Origin: Nannocystis exedens
GTDB lineage: Bacteria > Myxococcota_A > Polyangia > Nannocystales > Nannocystaceae
DNA length: 64,000 nt
Assembly: GCF_002343915.1 (NCBI RefSeq)
Contig: NZ_NETK01000001.1
Location: 4,970,001-5,034,000 of the forward strand
Direction of reading: 5' to 3'
In this document: positions 27,182-36,615 of the stretch, in pieces
Position numbering within the stretch: the first letter of the stretch is position 1
How the letters are laid out: every line of letters begins with the position of its first letter
The notes under the pieces: model-generated
What the model was told of the DNA's origin: nothing
Database searches by the model: none
The model's input: the letters and a program-made list of their open reading frames with translations, nothing else
Translations under genes and position numbers: made by a program

Positions 27182-30100
27182 TCAGACCGGGAGCACGACG
27201 TCGGCGGCGGGGAACAGCAGCACGACCTCGACCTGCTTGCGGTCGAGGCCGGCCTGTTCGGCCGCGGCGGCGCGCCAGGCGGACACGGCGTCGCGGTAGG
27301 CGCGGGCCCGCTCTTCGGCCTCGGACTGCTTCTCGATGTTGTCGAGGCAGAGGCCGTAGACGGTGGCCTTTTGGACATGTCCTTCGAGACCGACGGCGTC
27401 GACCTCGCCGAGGTCGAGGCCGAGGTTGGGGCCCTGCTCGAGCACGAGGCGGGCGATCTCGCCGGTCTGGAGGGCGCCGCCGCCGTCGAGGCGGGCGAAC
27501 GGGACCTGCCGCTCGACGCGCGAGGCGGCCGGGTCGCGGTCGCCGCGGCTCAGCGCGGCGCGCAGGTTGGGGCCCTCGAGCACGCGCAGGAACTCCTGCA
27601 CCCGCGCGCGCACCCACGTCTCGTCGCGGGCGGGCGCGGCGGCGCGGACGATCGCCTCGAGCTGCGGGGTGCTCGGGTTGAATTCCTCGAACCAGGCGAT
27701 CTCACCGAACAGCGCCCGCATGGCGGCGCCCCACTGCGACAGCGGCGTGTCGGCCAGGTGCATGTGGTCGGCGACCGTGCGGCCCGGGTCCTGCGCCAGC
27801 ACGGCGGCGCGGACCAGCGGGCCCTGCGAGGGCAAGAAGCTGAGGCTCGTCGGCTCGGCCTCGGGCGCCTCGCGGGCCGGGCGCTCGCTCGCCGCCGGGC
27901 GCGACGACTCGAGGTGCGGGTCCGAGGGGTCGAACACGTCGGGCGCGACGTAGGCGTGCGGCGCCAGCCAGCTGCGGTCGCCGTGCTCGAACAGCACGCT
28001 GTCGGGCTCGACCGGGCCCTCGTGGAGCGCGTGGATCAGCAGCGCCGAGGCCTTCGCCGGCGCGCCGCGGCTGCCCTCGGTCGGCGGGTCGACGAGCATG
28101 AACAGGCCCTCGCGGGCGCGCGTGACCGCGACGTAGAGGAGGCACAGGCTCTCGTGGGCCAGGCGGTCGATGTGTTGCTCGAAGATCGGGCGCAGGTCGT
28201 CGAACTGCTGCCACATGTCCTTCGAGACATGCCGGGCGATCCGCACGACCGGGCCGGCGTCGCCGTCGCGCTCGTAGACGACCTTGAGCGTGCGCGTCGA
28301 GGCCAGCTCGGTCTCGAGCTCGGGCAGGATGACGATGTCGAACTCGAGGCCCTTCGACTGGTGGACGGTCATCACCTGGACCGCGGAGGCGGCCGGGTCG
28401 GCGACCGGGCGGGTCTCGACCATGGCGACGAACTGGTCGCAGCGGAGGGTCCGCCGCTCGTCCCACACCTGCGCGAGCTGGATGAGCTGCATGCAGCGGC
28501 GGTACTGCCGCTCGTCGACCTGCGGGGCGATCGCCCGCACCCACTGCTGCAGGGTGGGGGCGAGGCCGTCGCTGGCGATCTGCCGGCGCACCCGCGCGGC
28601 CACGCGGCGCTGCAGGCTGCGGTCGTCCTTGTCGAAGCCGACCACCTGTCCTAAAGGACTGGCGAACACGTTGAAGCCGGCGATCGAGTGGTCGGGGTGG
28701 TCGGCGAGGCGGAGGAGGTCGAGGATCGCGTTGACCGCCGGGGCGTCGGTCAGCGGGCCGCCCCCGCGGCCGGTCGCGGGGATCTTGAGGCGCGTGGGCC
28801 CGAGCTCGTAGAGGACGCGGCCGACGGCGCCGTTGGTGCGCAAGAGCACGCCGATCGTCTTGCCCGGGTGGCGGTGGTACAGCTCGGCGACCAGCGCCGC
28901 GGCCTCCTGCAGGCGCAGCGCCTGCCGCTTGCCCTGGTCTTCGCAGCGGCCGACCGCGCGCAGCTGCACGTAGCCGGGGATCTTGCGGGTGGTGGTGTGC
29001 TGCTCGAACTCGGAGTCCCAGCGCTTGGCCGCGTACGGGTAGCGCAGCAGCGACGGGTTGTCCTTGAGGTTGGTGAAGATCTTGTTGACGACCTCGATGA
29101 CCGCCGGCGACGAGCGGAAGCTGGTCGCCAGGGTCTCCTTGGCGAGGACCTGGCCACCTGGTCGGTGGAGCAGGTCGTCGAGGCGCGAGAGGATCTCCGG
29201 GCAGGCGTTGCGCCAGCCGTAGATCGACTGCTTGACGTCGCCGACGCAGAAGAAGCTGCGCTCGTCGGTCGAGTACGAGACGGTCTCGTCGACGATCGGC
29301 CGCAGCGCGTTCCACTGCTGGATGCTGGTGTCCTGCATCTCGTCGAGCAGGACGTGGCGCAGGCGGGCGTCGATGCGGAAGCAGATCTCGTCGAGGTGGC
29401 CGGCGAGGTCGGCCTGCGCCAGCGCGACGGTGAGGTCGGCGAAGGTGAGGACCTTGTGCTCGCGCTTGACGCGGCGATAGCAGCTGTCGAACAGCTGCAG
29501 CAAGGTGCAGGTGGCCCGCGTCTGCTCGATGACGCGGCGGCGGAACACCCCGCGCGCGTGGCCCAAGAGGCGCCGGTAGGCGAACACCGTCCCGGGGGCG
29601 ATCGGCTTATTGTAGTAGACGAGGTCGTTCTCCGCGACCTTCTTGGCCAGGCCGGTGGTGAAGAACTCCATCCAGTCGTCGGAGCTGCCCTTGCGGCACT
29701 GCTCGGCGCGCTGGCAGTCCTTGGCGTGGGCCTCGATGCCGCGCTTGCCGAGGTCGGTCGGCACGGCGAAGCGCAGCGCCGCGATCGCGTCGTCGAGCTC
29801 CTGCTCGTTCAGCGTCGGCTCGGGCGCGATCGCCTCCCAGGCCGAGGTGTCCCGGGCCTCGCGGTAGAGGTCGTAGAGCGAGCTGACGGTGTTGTCGATC
29901 GTGTCGGTGACGGCCCGCTCCGAGCTGCCCTCGGTCAACGAGGCGAGCAGCTCGATGATCGCCTCGGTGTCGCCCTCCTCGAGCATGAGCCCGATCGCCT
30001 CGCGGCGCAGGCGGAACGCCTCGTCCTCGTCGACGATCCGCGCGTCGATCGGCAGCCCGAGCTCGAGCGAGAAGCAGCGCACGATCGTGCCGAAGAAGCT

Positions 30101-31369
30101 GTCGAGCGTGCGGATCTGCAGGCGGTGGAGGTTGTTGGCCAGGCTGGCGAGCAGGTCGAGCACGCGGGTGCGCGCGAGCTCGCGGTGCAGGCGATGGCCG
30201 AGCTCCTCGCGCTTGGCGTCGTCGTCGGCGGCCTCGGCGAGGGTGCGCAGGATTCGGTCGCGGATCTCGCCGGCCGCGGCGCGGGTGAAGGTGCTGGCCA
30301 GGATCGAGTACGGGAAGGCGCCCCGGCTCAGGATCTGCAAGTAGCGGTTGGTCAGCTGGTAGGTCTTGCCCGAGCCGGCCGAGGCCAAGATCCGCATGTG
30401 CTCGAGCCGGTGCCCGCCCGCGAGCCGCGGGTCCGGCGGCAGGTCGAGCGCGGCCTCGGCGACCCGCTCGGCCTCGGCGATCACGGCGAGGACGTCCTGC
30501 CGCGGCGCCGGCGGGATGTCCTCCAGGACGTGCGACCTGTCCTTCGGGGCGTGTCGCTTGCGCGCATGCGTCGGCTCGAGCACGACGGCCTCGGCCAGCG
30601 CGATCGCGTCGGCGAGGCTGTCCGCAGGGCCAGGGTGGTGCGAGGCCTCCCGGTGGCGGTCGAGGGCGTCGAGCTCGCCCAGGCCGGCGCGCATGTCCTC
30701 GAGGGCGACCGCTCGCTCCGGCTCGCCGGGCTCGGGGTCCGTGGGGGCGAGGCGCGACCACTCGAGGTCCGCCGGCGGGATGTCTTCCGGGACAGGTGCC
30801 GCCGGCTCGTGCGCGGCGGTGCCCTCAGGGGCGCGGCGATCGTCCGGCGCCTCGCGCGCGCCGACGCCGGCGGGCTGCTCGGCCTTCGCGCCGCGCGAGC
30901 GCCGGGCCGCCGGCGGCTTCCTGTCCGCGGGGACAGGTCGCTCGCCGCCGGCTTGCGTGTCCGTCGCCCGCGCCTGCCTGTCCTTGGGGACATGTCGCTC
31001 GCCGCCTTGCGGGTCCGCTGCGCGTGCTTGCCTGTCCAAAGGGACAGGTCGCTCGCCGCTTTGCGTGTCCGTCGCCCGCGCTTGCCTGTCCGCGGGGACA
31101 GGTCGCTCGCCGTCGCCCTTGCGGCCGCGCTTGCGCGGCTCGGGGGCGGGCTCCGGTGGTTGCGGCGCCGGGCGGGCGGCGGCCTCGGCGCTGCGAGCGA
31201 AGGCGCCGGCGACGGCGTTGAAGAGGTCGCGCGCGGGGCGGGCGACCTGGCGCGGGGCGGGGCGGTTGCGCCTGGCCTTGCGGACAGGAGGGGGCGGGGC
31301 CGCGGCCGCCTCGGGCTCGCCGAACAGCCACAGCGACTCGGGGCGCGGCGGCTTCTCGGGGTCGCTCAC
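27182..31369 (-). CDS. UvrD/AddA-type superfamily 1 helicase with long repeat-bearing N-terminal extension
   Basis: The 1395-residue protein contains all SF1A helicase motifs: I (ASAGSGKTYQLTNRY, Lys about 335), II (LLDEMQDTS), III (GDVKQSIYGWR), V (MTVHQSKGLEFD) and VI (YVAVTRAREGLF). It is therefore the helicase subunit of an AddAB-type double-strand-break-processing enzyme. The C-terminus shows only a weak nuclease-like region, so cleavage may rest with AddB. The first about 320 residues are not family-typical; they are Pro/Ala/Arg-rich and include four tandem palindrome-encoded units. An alternative ATG at 30397 lies just before motif I. The ATG at 31369 overlaps the upstream stop (ATGA). 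Further motif copies occur throughout. Confidence 0.85.
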   Translation of the reverse strand: MSDPEKPPRPESLWLFGEPEAAAAPPPPVRKARRNRPAPRQVARPARDLFNAVAGAFARSAEAAARPAPQPPEPAPEPRKRGRKGDGERPVPADRQARATDTQSGERPVPLDRQARAADPQGGERHVPKDRQARATDTQAGGERPVPADRKPPAARRSRGAKAEQPAGVGAREAPDDRRAPEGTAAHEPAAPVPEDIPPADLEWSRLAPTDPEPGEPERAVALEDMRAGLGELDALDRHREASHHPGPADSLADAIALAEAVVLEPTHARKRHAPKDRSHVLEDIPPAPRQDVLAVIAEAERVAEAALDLPPDPRLAGGHRLEHMRILASAGSGKTYQLTNRYLQILSRGAFPYSILASTFTRAAAGEIRDRILRTLAEAADDDAKREELGHRLHRELARTRVLDLLASLANNLHRLQIRTLDSFFGTIVRCFSLELGLPIDARIVDEDEAFRLRREAIGLMLEEGDTEAIIELLASLTEGSSERAVTDTIDNTVSSLYDLYREARDTSAWEAIAPEPTLNEQELDDAIAALRFAVPTDLGKRGIEAHAKDCQRAEQCRKGSSDDWMEFFTTGLAKKVAENDLVYYNKPIAPGTVFAYRRLLGHARGVFRRRVIEQTRATCTLLQLFDSCYRRVKREHKVLTFADLTVALAQADLAGHLDEICFRIDARLRHVLLDEMQDTSIQQWNALRPIVDETVSYSTDERSFFCVGDVKQSIYGWRNACPEILSRLDDLLHRPGGQVLAKETLATSFRSSPAVIEVVNKIFTNLKDNPSLLRYPYAAKRWDSEFEQHTTTRKIPGYVQLRAVGRCEDQGKRQALRLQEAAALVAELYHRHPGKTIGVLLRTNGAVGRVLYELGPTRLKIPATGRGGGPLTDAPAVNAILDLLRLADHPDHSIAGFNVFASPLGQVVGFDKDDRSLQRRVAARVRRQIASDGLAPTLQQWVRAIAPQVDERQYRRCMQLIQLAQVWDERRTLRCDQFVAMVETRPVADPAASAVQVMTVHQSKGLEFDIVILPELETELASTRTLKVVYERDGDAGPVVRIARHVSKDMWQQFDDLRPIFEQHIDRLAHESLCLLYVAVTRAREGLFMLVDPPTEGSRGAPAKASALLIHALHEGPVEPDSVLFEHGDRSWLAPHAYVAPDVFDPSDPHLESSRPAASERPAREAPEAEPTSLSFLPSQGPLVRAAVLAQDPGRTVADHMHLADTPLSQWGAAMRALFGEIAWFEEFNPSTPQLEAIVRAAAPARDETWVRARVQEFLRVLEGPNLRAALSRGDRDPAASRVERQVPFARLDGGGALQTGEIARLVLEQGPNLGLDLGEVDAVGLEGHVQKATVYGLCLDNIEKQSEAEERARAYRDAVSAWRAAAAEQAGLDRKQVEVVLLFPAADVVLPV
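30515..30554. repeat. Two adjacent palindromic motifs within addA-type gene
   Basis: GATGTCCTCCAGGACGTG (30515-30532) and CCTGTCCTTCGGGGCGTGT (30536-30554) sit back to back and encode DRSHVLEDIP on the minus strand, shortly before the helicase core. A further copy lies at 30779-30798. Confidence 0.7.
30920..31103. repeat. Four tandem 54-57-bp units each carrying the palindrome
   Basis: The palindrome occurs at 30920-30938, 30977-30995, 31031-31049 and 31085-31103, that is at 57, 54 and 54-bp spacing. Loops differ (CGCG, TTGG, AAAG, CGCG) while stems are conserved. On the minus strand the units read as repeats of ERPVPADRQARATDTQSG. The period is a multiple of three, so copy number can change without a frameshift. 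Confidence 0.9.
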
Positions 31370-34317
31370 GCCTCGGCCTCCAGGTCGTCGGCGCCGCCGA
31401 ACACGCGGGTCTGGCAGATGTTGGCGAAGTCGTCCTGGTAGCGGGCGGCGAAGTCGCCCATGATGTCGAAGCGGCCGGCGCGGATGCTGCGGACGATGTC
31501 GCGGGCGGTGCCGACGGCGTCATCGAGGTCGGCCGGGGTCCAGCGCGCGACGTGCAGCGCCTCCTGCTCCGCCTTCTTCGGCAGGTTCATGTAGGCGAGC
31601 TGCACCGGCCCGGTGTAGCCGTGCTGGGCCGCGAGGTGGTGGTAGAGCGGCAGCTGCAGGTCGCTCCACTGGCTCGCCGAGCCGCGCGCGGCCCGGTGCG
31701 TCTTGTCGGGGCTGTGACCCGACTCGCTGGTCTTGTAGTCGATGATCATCCACGAGCCGTCGCGGAGGTTCTGATCGATGCGATCGATCTTCCCCTTGAT
31801 CCGCATCGGCGCCTGATCGGGGATCTGCAAAAATGTCTCTTCGGGCAGCTCGAACTCGCAGCGGCGGATCTTCCACCCCTCGGCGCGGCGGCGGGCCTGG
31901 TGCGGCGCGAACGCGAACAGCCGCTGGCGCAGGCGGGAGATCTGGATCCGGATCGCCGGCAGCGGGCGCGCGCCGAAGGTGGCCCGCGCGCGGTCGTCGA
32001 GCACCTCGCCGAGGTAGCGGGCGATCGCCTCCGGGTCGACGCTGTCGGCGATCGCCGGATCCTCGCCGAAGCGCTGCAGGACCTCGTGGGTCAGGTTGCC
32101 GAACTGCAGCGCGTCGAGCTCGACGGCGCTGTCGTCGACGAGGCGCAGGCGACGGACGTACTTGAGGTAGTAGCGGAACGGGCAGCGCAGGTACCAGCCG
32201 AACTCGGTGACCGTCATCGCCGCGGGCTCGACCGCGGGGCCGGGCTCGGGGATCCGGAAGCCCGAGGTCGCGCCCGAGGGCGGGGCGCCGTACGGCAGGG
32301 CCCAACGGCGCGCGTGGTTCGGGTCGCACAGGCGGAGGATCCGCGCGGGCAGCCGCTCGAGGTCGCCGGCGAGGAGCAGGCGCGAGGGCGTGAGCGGCTC
32401 GCCGTCGGCGGCCTGGCGCCCGGCGATGAAGGTGCACTTGACGCGGCTGCGGCGGATCGCCTCGATCAGGTAGGCGTCGCGGGCGTAGCGGCGGCCGTTG
32501 CTGAGCACGCCGAGGTGCTCGCGCAGGCCGTCGGGCAGGAACGCGTCGGCGCTGACGGCCTGCGGCACGGCGCCGTCGTTGCAACCCGCGAGCACGAGCA
32601 CCGGCGCCGGGTCGTGGTGCAGCTCGAGCCAGCCGAGCATCTCGATCTGGCCGGAGCGCGGGTCTTCGGGCACGCGCAAGCCGGCGAGCTGGGCGAGCAC
32701 GAGGCGCAGCGCGGTCGGGCCGTCGACGTCGGGCTGGAGACCGGGGGCGGCGCCGGTGAGGCCGCCGAGGTTCTTGGCGATCTCGATGCAGGTGTTGGCG
32801 ACGCGCTGGTCGCTGAGCGCCTTGGCGTGGACGTCGAGGTGGCCGTAGGCGTTGCGCAGGACCTCGAGGATCGGCTCGAACCACTGCGTCAGCGGCCGGC
32901 GGTCGCCGGTCAGCGGCGAGTACAACTTGGCGACGATGTCGTGGAGGATCTGCATCCGCCGCGCGACCTTCTCGTCGCCGAGCCAGGCGGCGCCGAGGTT
33001 GTCCTGCAGGTGCTCGGTGTGATAGCGGTCGAGCACCGTCAGCCACTCGACGATCGTGTGGTCGTCGGCGGCGACGTCGTCCTTGCTGTCCTTCGGGGCC
33101 TGTCCTTCGAGACCCGCGCTGAAGGGCACGTCCTCGGGGACATGTTCGACGGGCTTGCCCTCGGCCCACTCGGGCGCGGGGCCGGCCGGCTGCTTGGCCT
33201 TGCCGAGCAGGCGGCGGACGAAGCCCTCGACGTCGGGGTGGCGGACCAGCGCGGCGAAGGCGAAGAACCGCGGGTCGCGGACCCACTCGAGGCCGGCCTG
33301 CAGCAGGCGGAACGGGCGGCCGTGGAGGGCGAGGAGGCCGCGCGGGTCGTGGACGGCGATGTCGGCCCACTGCCCGGCCTGGGTCATGGTCGGGGCGAGC
33401 TTCTCGTCGCCGAGGCCGATCGTGACCTCTTCGGGGCGGTAGGCGCCGCCGAGGTCGGCGAGGCAGCGGATGACGGCCTGGGCCTGGTCGGCCGGGCGGT
33501 CGGCGATGATGAGCTGCTCGTCGGGGATCTCGATCGGGCGGCCGGACCAGAAGGTGCGCTCGACGCAGCCGTCGGCGTCGAAGCCGGCGTGGAGGTTCTC
33601 GGGCGCGTGGATCAAGGCGGTGGCCCGGTCGCCGTAGGCGCGGACGATGGCCCGGTGGACGCGGGCGAGGTCGACGACGCCGACGAGCACGAGCTGGTGA
33701 TCGGGGTCGACCGGCGTGGCGCCGTCGACGAGGGCCGCGATGACCTCGCGGCGGCGCTCGTGCGGGCAGACCCGGTCCTCGCGGGCGAGGCGCTCGCGGT
33801 AGCGGGCCTCGAGGCGCTCGAGCACGGCCCAGCGCTCGGCCTCGCGGTCCATGTTCATGCGCGCGGCCACCCGGGCGACGTCGCGGAGCGAGAGCAGCTC
33901 GGCCGACAGCTCGTCGACGACGCCGGCGACGGTGCCCGCGAGCTCGTGCCAGGCCGGCCAGTCGTAGAAGTCAGGGCGGCTCGGCAGCAGCGGGGCGATG
34001 TGCTCGGGGCGGGCCTCACGCAGGACGTGCATCCACGCGAGGGTGCACTCGAGGGTCGAGGCGGTGCGGGAGTCGCCGGGGACGAGCAGCTCGGCGAGCG
34101 CCCCAGGGGTCAAGACCTGCGGCGGGACCAAGCGGAGGCCGCGCTCGGCGCATTGCCGGAGCAGCAGGTGCAGCAGGACGCGGCCGGCGCGGGCGCCCGG
34201 CAGCACGCAGCGGACCGCCCGAAGGTCGCAGCGACGACCTTCGGCGTGGCGCTCGATGAGCCAGGCGGCGGCCGCGGGGAGCAGCGGCCCTTGCCAGTCC
34301 AACCATTGACGCTGCAT
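31366..34317 (-). CDS. AddB-type helicase-like/PD-(D/E)XK nuclease protein
   Basis: The 983-residue protein has the AddB layout: an inactive helicase-like N-terminus, a long middle region, and a C-terminal RecB-family nuclease with GKIDRID (about 842) and IIDYKTS (about 860), the catalytic Asp and Asp-Lys. The conserved YLRCPFRYYLKY Cys is present. However, only one of the usual three C-terminal cysteines (ICQTRVF) remains, so an iron-sulfur cluster is doubtful. It would cut DNA ends unwound by the adjacent helicase, preparing them for RecA. ATG 34317 was chosen because AGGGG lies upstream and family-like sequence begins there (MQRQWLDWQGPL). Motif copies occur at 33086-33113 and 33129-33145. 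It overlaps the addA-type gene by 4 bp. Confidence 0.85.
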   Translation of the reverse strand: MQRQWLDWQGPLLPAAAAWLIERHAEGRRCDLRAVRCVLPGARAGRVLLHLLLRQCAERGLRLVPPQVLTPGALAELLVPGDSRTASTLECTLAWMHVLREARPEHIAPLLPSRPDFYDWPAWHELAGTVAGVVDELSAELLSLRDVARVAARMNMDREAERWAVLERLEARYRERLAREDRVCPHERRREVIAALVDGATPVDPDHQLVLVGVVDLARVHRAIVRAYGDRATALIHAPENLHAGFDADGCVERTFWSGRPIEIPDEQLIIADRPADQAQAVIRCLADLGGAYRPEEVTIGLGDEKLAPTMTQAGQWADIAVHDPRGLLALHGRPFRLLQAGLEWVRDPRFFAFAALVRHPDVEGFVRRLLGKAKQPAGPAPEWAEGKPVEHVPEDVPFSAGLEGQAPKDSKDDVAADDHTIVEWLTVLDRYHTEHLQDNLGAAWLGDEKVARRMQILHDIVAKLYSPLTGDRRPLTQWFEPILEVLRNAYGHLDVHAKALSDQRVANTCIEIAKNLGGLTGAAPGLQPDVDGPTALRLVLAQLAGLRVPEDPRSGQIEMLGWLELHHDPAPVLVLAGCNDGAVPQAVSADAFLPDGLREHLGVLSNGRRYARDAYLIEAIRRSRVKCTFIAGRQAADGEPLTPSRLLLAGDLERLPARILRLCDPNHARRWALPYGAPPSGATSGFRIPEPGPAVEPAAMTVTEFGWYLRCPFRYYLKYVRRLRLVDDSAVELDALQFGNLTHEVLQRFGEDPAIADSVDPEAIARYLGEVLDDRARATFGARPLPAIRIQISRLRQRLFAFAPHQARRRAEGWKIRRCEFELPEETFLQIPDQAPMRIKGKIDRIDQNLRDGSWMIIDYKTSESGHSPDKTHRAARGSASQWSDLQLPLYHHLAAQHGYTGPVQLAYMNLPKKAEQEALHVARWTPADLDDAVGTARDIVRSIRAGRFDIMGDFAARYQDDFANICQTRVFGGADDLEAEA

Positions 34318-34603
34318 GGGCCCCTTGCCGGACAGGCAACCTACGAAACGAAAAGGGGCCACGCAAGGCCCGCGGAGCGCCGGAGATCGCTCGAGCGGCC
34401 GCGGGGGTTGCTAGATCCATCGGCCAGGTCGGCCGGGGGACCGCCGCCCGGAACCTCGGCCGATCGCCGGAGATTCGCGGCTCCTCGCGGCCTCGCCGGA
34501 TTTGTCGGAAATTTGACAGGCCCGGCCCCGGCGCCGTAGCCGGCCTCTCACGCGCCGCAGGGGTCGGCGTCCGGCGGCGTCGGCGTGGTAGCGTGAGGAC
34601 CGG

Positions 34604-35749
34604 GTGTTCACGACGGTCTTCGCCGCGGCCGCCATGGTCCTGACCCTGGCCCTGCCGCCCTTCCCGCAGGGCCTGACGATCCCGATCACGATGTACCTGC
34701 TGCTGGTGGTCCTGGCGGGCTTCGGCGGCTTCCTGCGCTCGTCCGCGGCCCGAGCGCAGGTCACCCTGCTGCTGCCGTGGGTGCTGGCGCTGATCGTCGG
34801 CCTCGCCGTCGGCACGATCGGCGGCAACTCGATCGGGCAGTCGCTGGAGGACGCCCTCTCCTACTTGCTGTTCGCCCTCGGGCTGTGCGCCGGGCGGGCC
34901 GCGAGCCGCCCGCAGTGGCTGTTCGCGGCGGTCCTGCTGGTGGCGGTGGTCGACGGCCTGGCCTCGCTGTACCTGATGCCGACGTGGGACCTCAGCCGTT
35001 ACCGGTCGGTCTACAACTACTTTAAGATGGCGATCGGCCACCCGCTGGTCGGCCTGTTCTGCGCCACGTTCCTGCTGCACTTCGTGCACAACCGGTCGCT
35101 GCGGCGGGTCTGCTCGCTCTCGCGCGCGCTGCTGGTGGTCGTGGTGATCGCCACCGTGAGCCGCGGCATGGTGCTGGGCATGGCGCTCGGCTGGCTGACG
35201 AGCCTGTCGATCCGCTCGCCGCGGAAGGGCGCGCTGGTGGTCGGGCTCGGGGTGCTGGCGGCGGTGGTGTTCGCCACGGTGCTGTCGGACTTCGCGGTGA
35301 CGTACCTGCGCCTCGGACAGCAGGGCACGGTGGACGCGCGGGTGCGCGAGATCGAGGAGTGCCTGCACATCTTCGCCGAAAACCCGATCTTCGGCGCCGG
35401 TCTGGGCGCGGAACTCGAGGTCGACGGCCATCATGCCAGTTACGTGCACAACATGGTCGCGTACCACCTGTGGAAGTTCGGACTGTTCGGCTCGGCGCTG
35501 TTCGCCCTGCCGGTGTTCTCGCTGGCGCGGCAGGCGATGCGGACGCCGCTGCACCTGCGCGCGACGATCTTCTCGGGGGCGGTGGCGGTGCTGCTGTACG
35601 TGGTCACGGCCGCGTCGTACAAGAGCTACATCCTGGTGCCGATGGTCGGCCTCGTGGTCGGCGCGGCGCTGCAGGTCTCGCTGCCGGCGCGGGCCCGTGC
35701 GGGCGGCTCGCCGGCGCTGCAACAACATGTCTCGAGGGTCCGCCCATGA
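34604..35749 (+). CDS. O-antigen ligase/polymerase-like membrane protein
   Basis: The 381-residue protein has about ten hydrophobic segments and a large loop containing RVREIEECLHIFAENPIFGAGLGAELEVDG. This is the H/ENPxxGxGLG-type signature of the Wzy/WaaL O-antigen ligase superfamily, followed by SYVHNMVAYHLWKFG. It probably joins or polymerises lipid-linked sugar chains on the periplasmic side. GTG 34604 has GAGG upstream. It is the first of four genes with 0-4-bp overlaps or a 25-bp gap. Its last codons overlap the ATG of the glycosyltransferase (ATGA), so translation is probably coupled. A palindromic motif variant (CATGTCTCGAGGGTCC) lies at its 3' end. Confidence 0.8.
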   Translation: MFTTVFAAAAMVLTLALPPFPQGLTIPITMYLLLVVLAGFGGFLRSSAARAQVTLLLPWVLALIVGLAVGTIGGNSIGQSLEDALSYLLFALGLCAGRAASRPQWLFAAVLLVAVVDGLASLYLMPTWDLSRYRSVYNYFKMAIGHPLVGLFCATFLLHFVHNRSLRRVCSLSRALLVVVVIATVSRGMVLGMALGWLTSLSIRSPRKGALVVGLGVLAAVVFATVLSDFAVTYLRLGQQGTVDARVREIEECLHIFAENPIFGAGLGAELEVDGHHASYVHNMVAYHLWKFGLFGSALFALPVFSLARQAMRTPLHLRATIFSGAVAVLLYVVTAASYKSYILVPMVGLVVGAALQVSLPARARAGGSPALQQHVSRVRP

Positions 35750-36615
35750 CACCGTTCGCCGTCGTCATCCTCACGCGTGACGAGGAGCTCAACCTGCCGA
35801 AGGCGCTGGCGTCGATCGCGGGCCGCTGCCCGGTGCTGATCGTCGACTCGCACTCGGTCGACCGCACCGAGGCGGTCGCGCGCGAGTACGGGGCCGAGTT
35901 CGTGGTCCACAAGTTCGAGGACTACTCGAAGCAGCGCAACTGGGCGCTCGAGCAGGTCCAGGACCGGTTCGAGTGGATCTACTTCCTCGACGCCGACGAG
36001 GAGTTCACGCCGGCGCTGTGGGACGAGGTGCAGGCGACGATCCGGCGCGACGACCTCGACGGCGCCTACGTCCGCTGGGACGTGCGCATCCTCGGCCGCA
36101 AGCTCAAGCACGGCGAGTTCACCCACGCGATGATGCTGCGGCTGATGCGGCCCAGGGTGGCCCGCTTCAGCCGCGGGATCAACGAGCGCGTCGACGACAA
36201 GGACCTGCGGGTCACCGTGCTCAAGGCGCGCATGATCCACCGCGACGCCAAGCCGATGTCCGAGCTGTTCCGCAAGCACGTCGGTTACGCGGCGCGCGAG
36301 GCCAGGGTCTACGTCGACGGCCTGAGCCAGCAGCAGCGGCTCGCCGAGCTGCACCTGCGCACCAAGGCCGGGCGCGTGGCGGTGCTGCGGCGGATCTACA
36401 ACAAGCTGCCGCTGTTCGTGCGGCCGTTCATCAACTTCGGGCGGGCGATGGGCCTCGGCGCCTGGCGCGACGGGATCCCCGGGGTCCTCCACGCCGGCAT
36501 GCACGCGCTGTGGTACCCGATGCTGATCGACCTGCTGATCCACGAGGAGCTGCTGCGCCGGGCCGGCAAGCTCGACGAGGAGTTCGCGCCGCGCTGGGGC
36601 GGGGAGGACGCGTAG
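35746..36615 (+). CDS. Family 2 glycosyltransferase (WaaE/KdtX-like)
   Basis: The 289-residue protein starts MTPFAVVILTRDEELNLPKALASI and continues with VLIVDSHSVDRTEAVA. These are the nucleotide-sugar binding motifs of GT-A family 2 enzymes, in the variant seen in lipopolysaccharide-core glycosyltransferases such as WaaE. The metal-binding DxD equivalent is FLDADEEF. It carries no membrane segment and probably adds a sugar to a lipid-linked oligosaccharide at the inner face of the membrane. GAGGG 9 bp upstream and the 4-bp overlap with the ligase gene support ATG 35746. The methyltransferase gene begins within its stop codon. Confidence 0.88.
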   Translation: MTPFAVVILTRDEELNLPKALASIAGRCPVLIVDSHSVDRTEAVAREYGAEFVVHKFEDYSKQRNWALEQVQDRFEWIYFLDADEEFTPALWDEVQATIRRDDLDGAYVRWDVRILGRKLKHGEFTHAMMLRLMRPRVARFSRGINERVDDKDLRVTVLKARMIHRDAKPMSELFRKHVGYAAREARVYVDGLSQQQRLAELHLRTKAGRVAVLRRIYNKLPLFVRPFINFGRAMGLGAWRDGIPGVLHAGMHALWYPMLIDLLIHEELLRRAGKLDEEFAPRWGGEDA

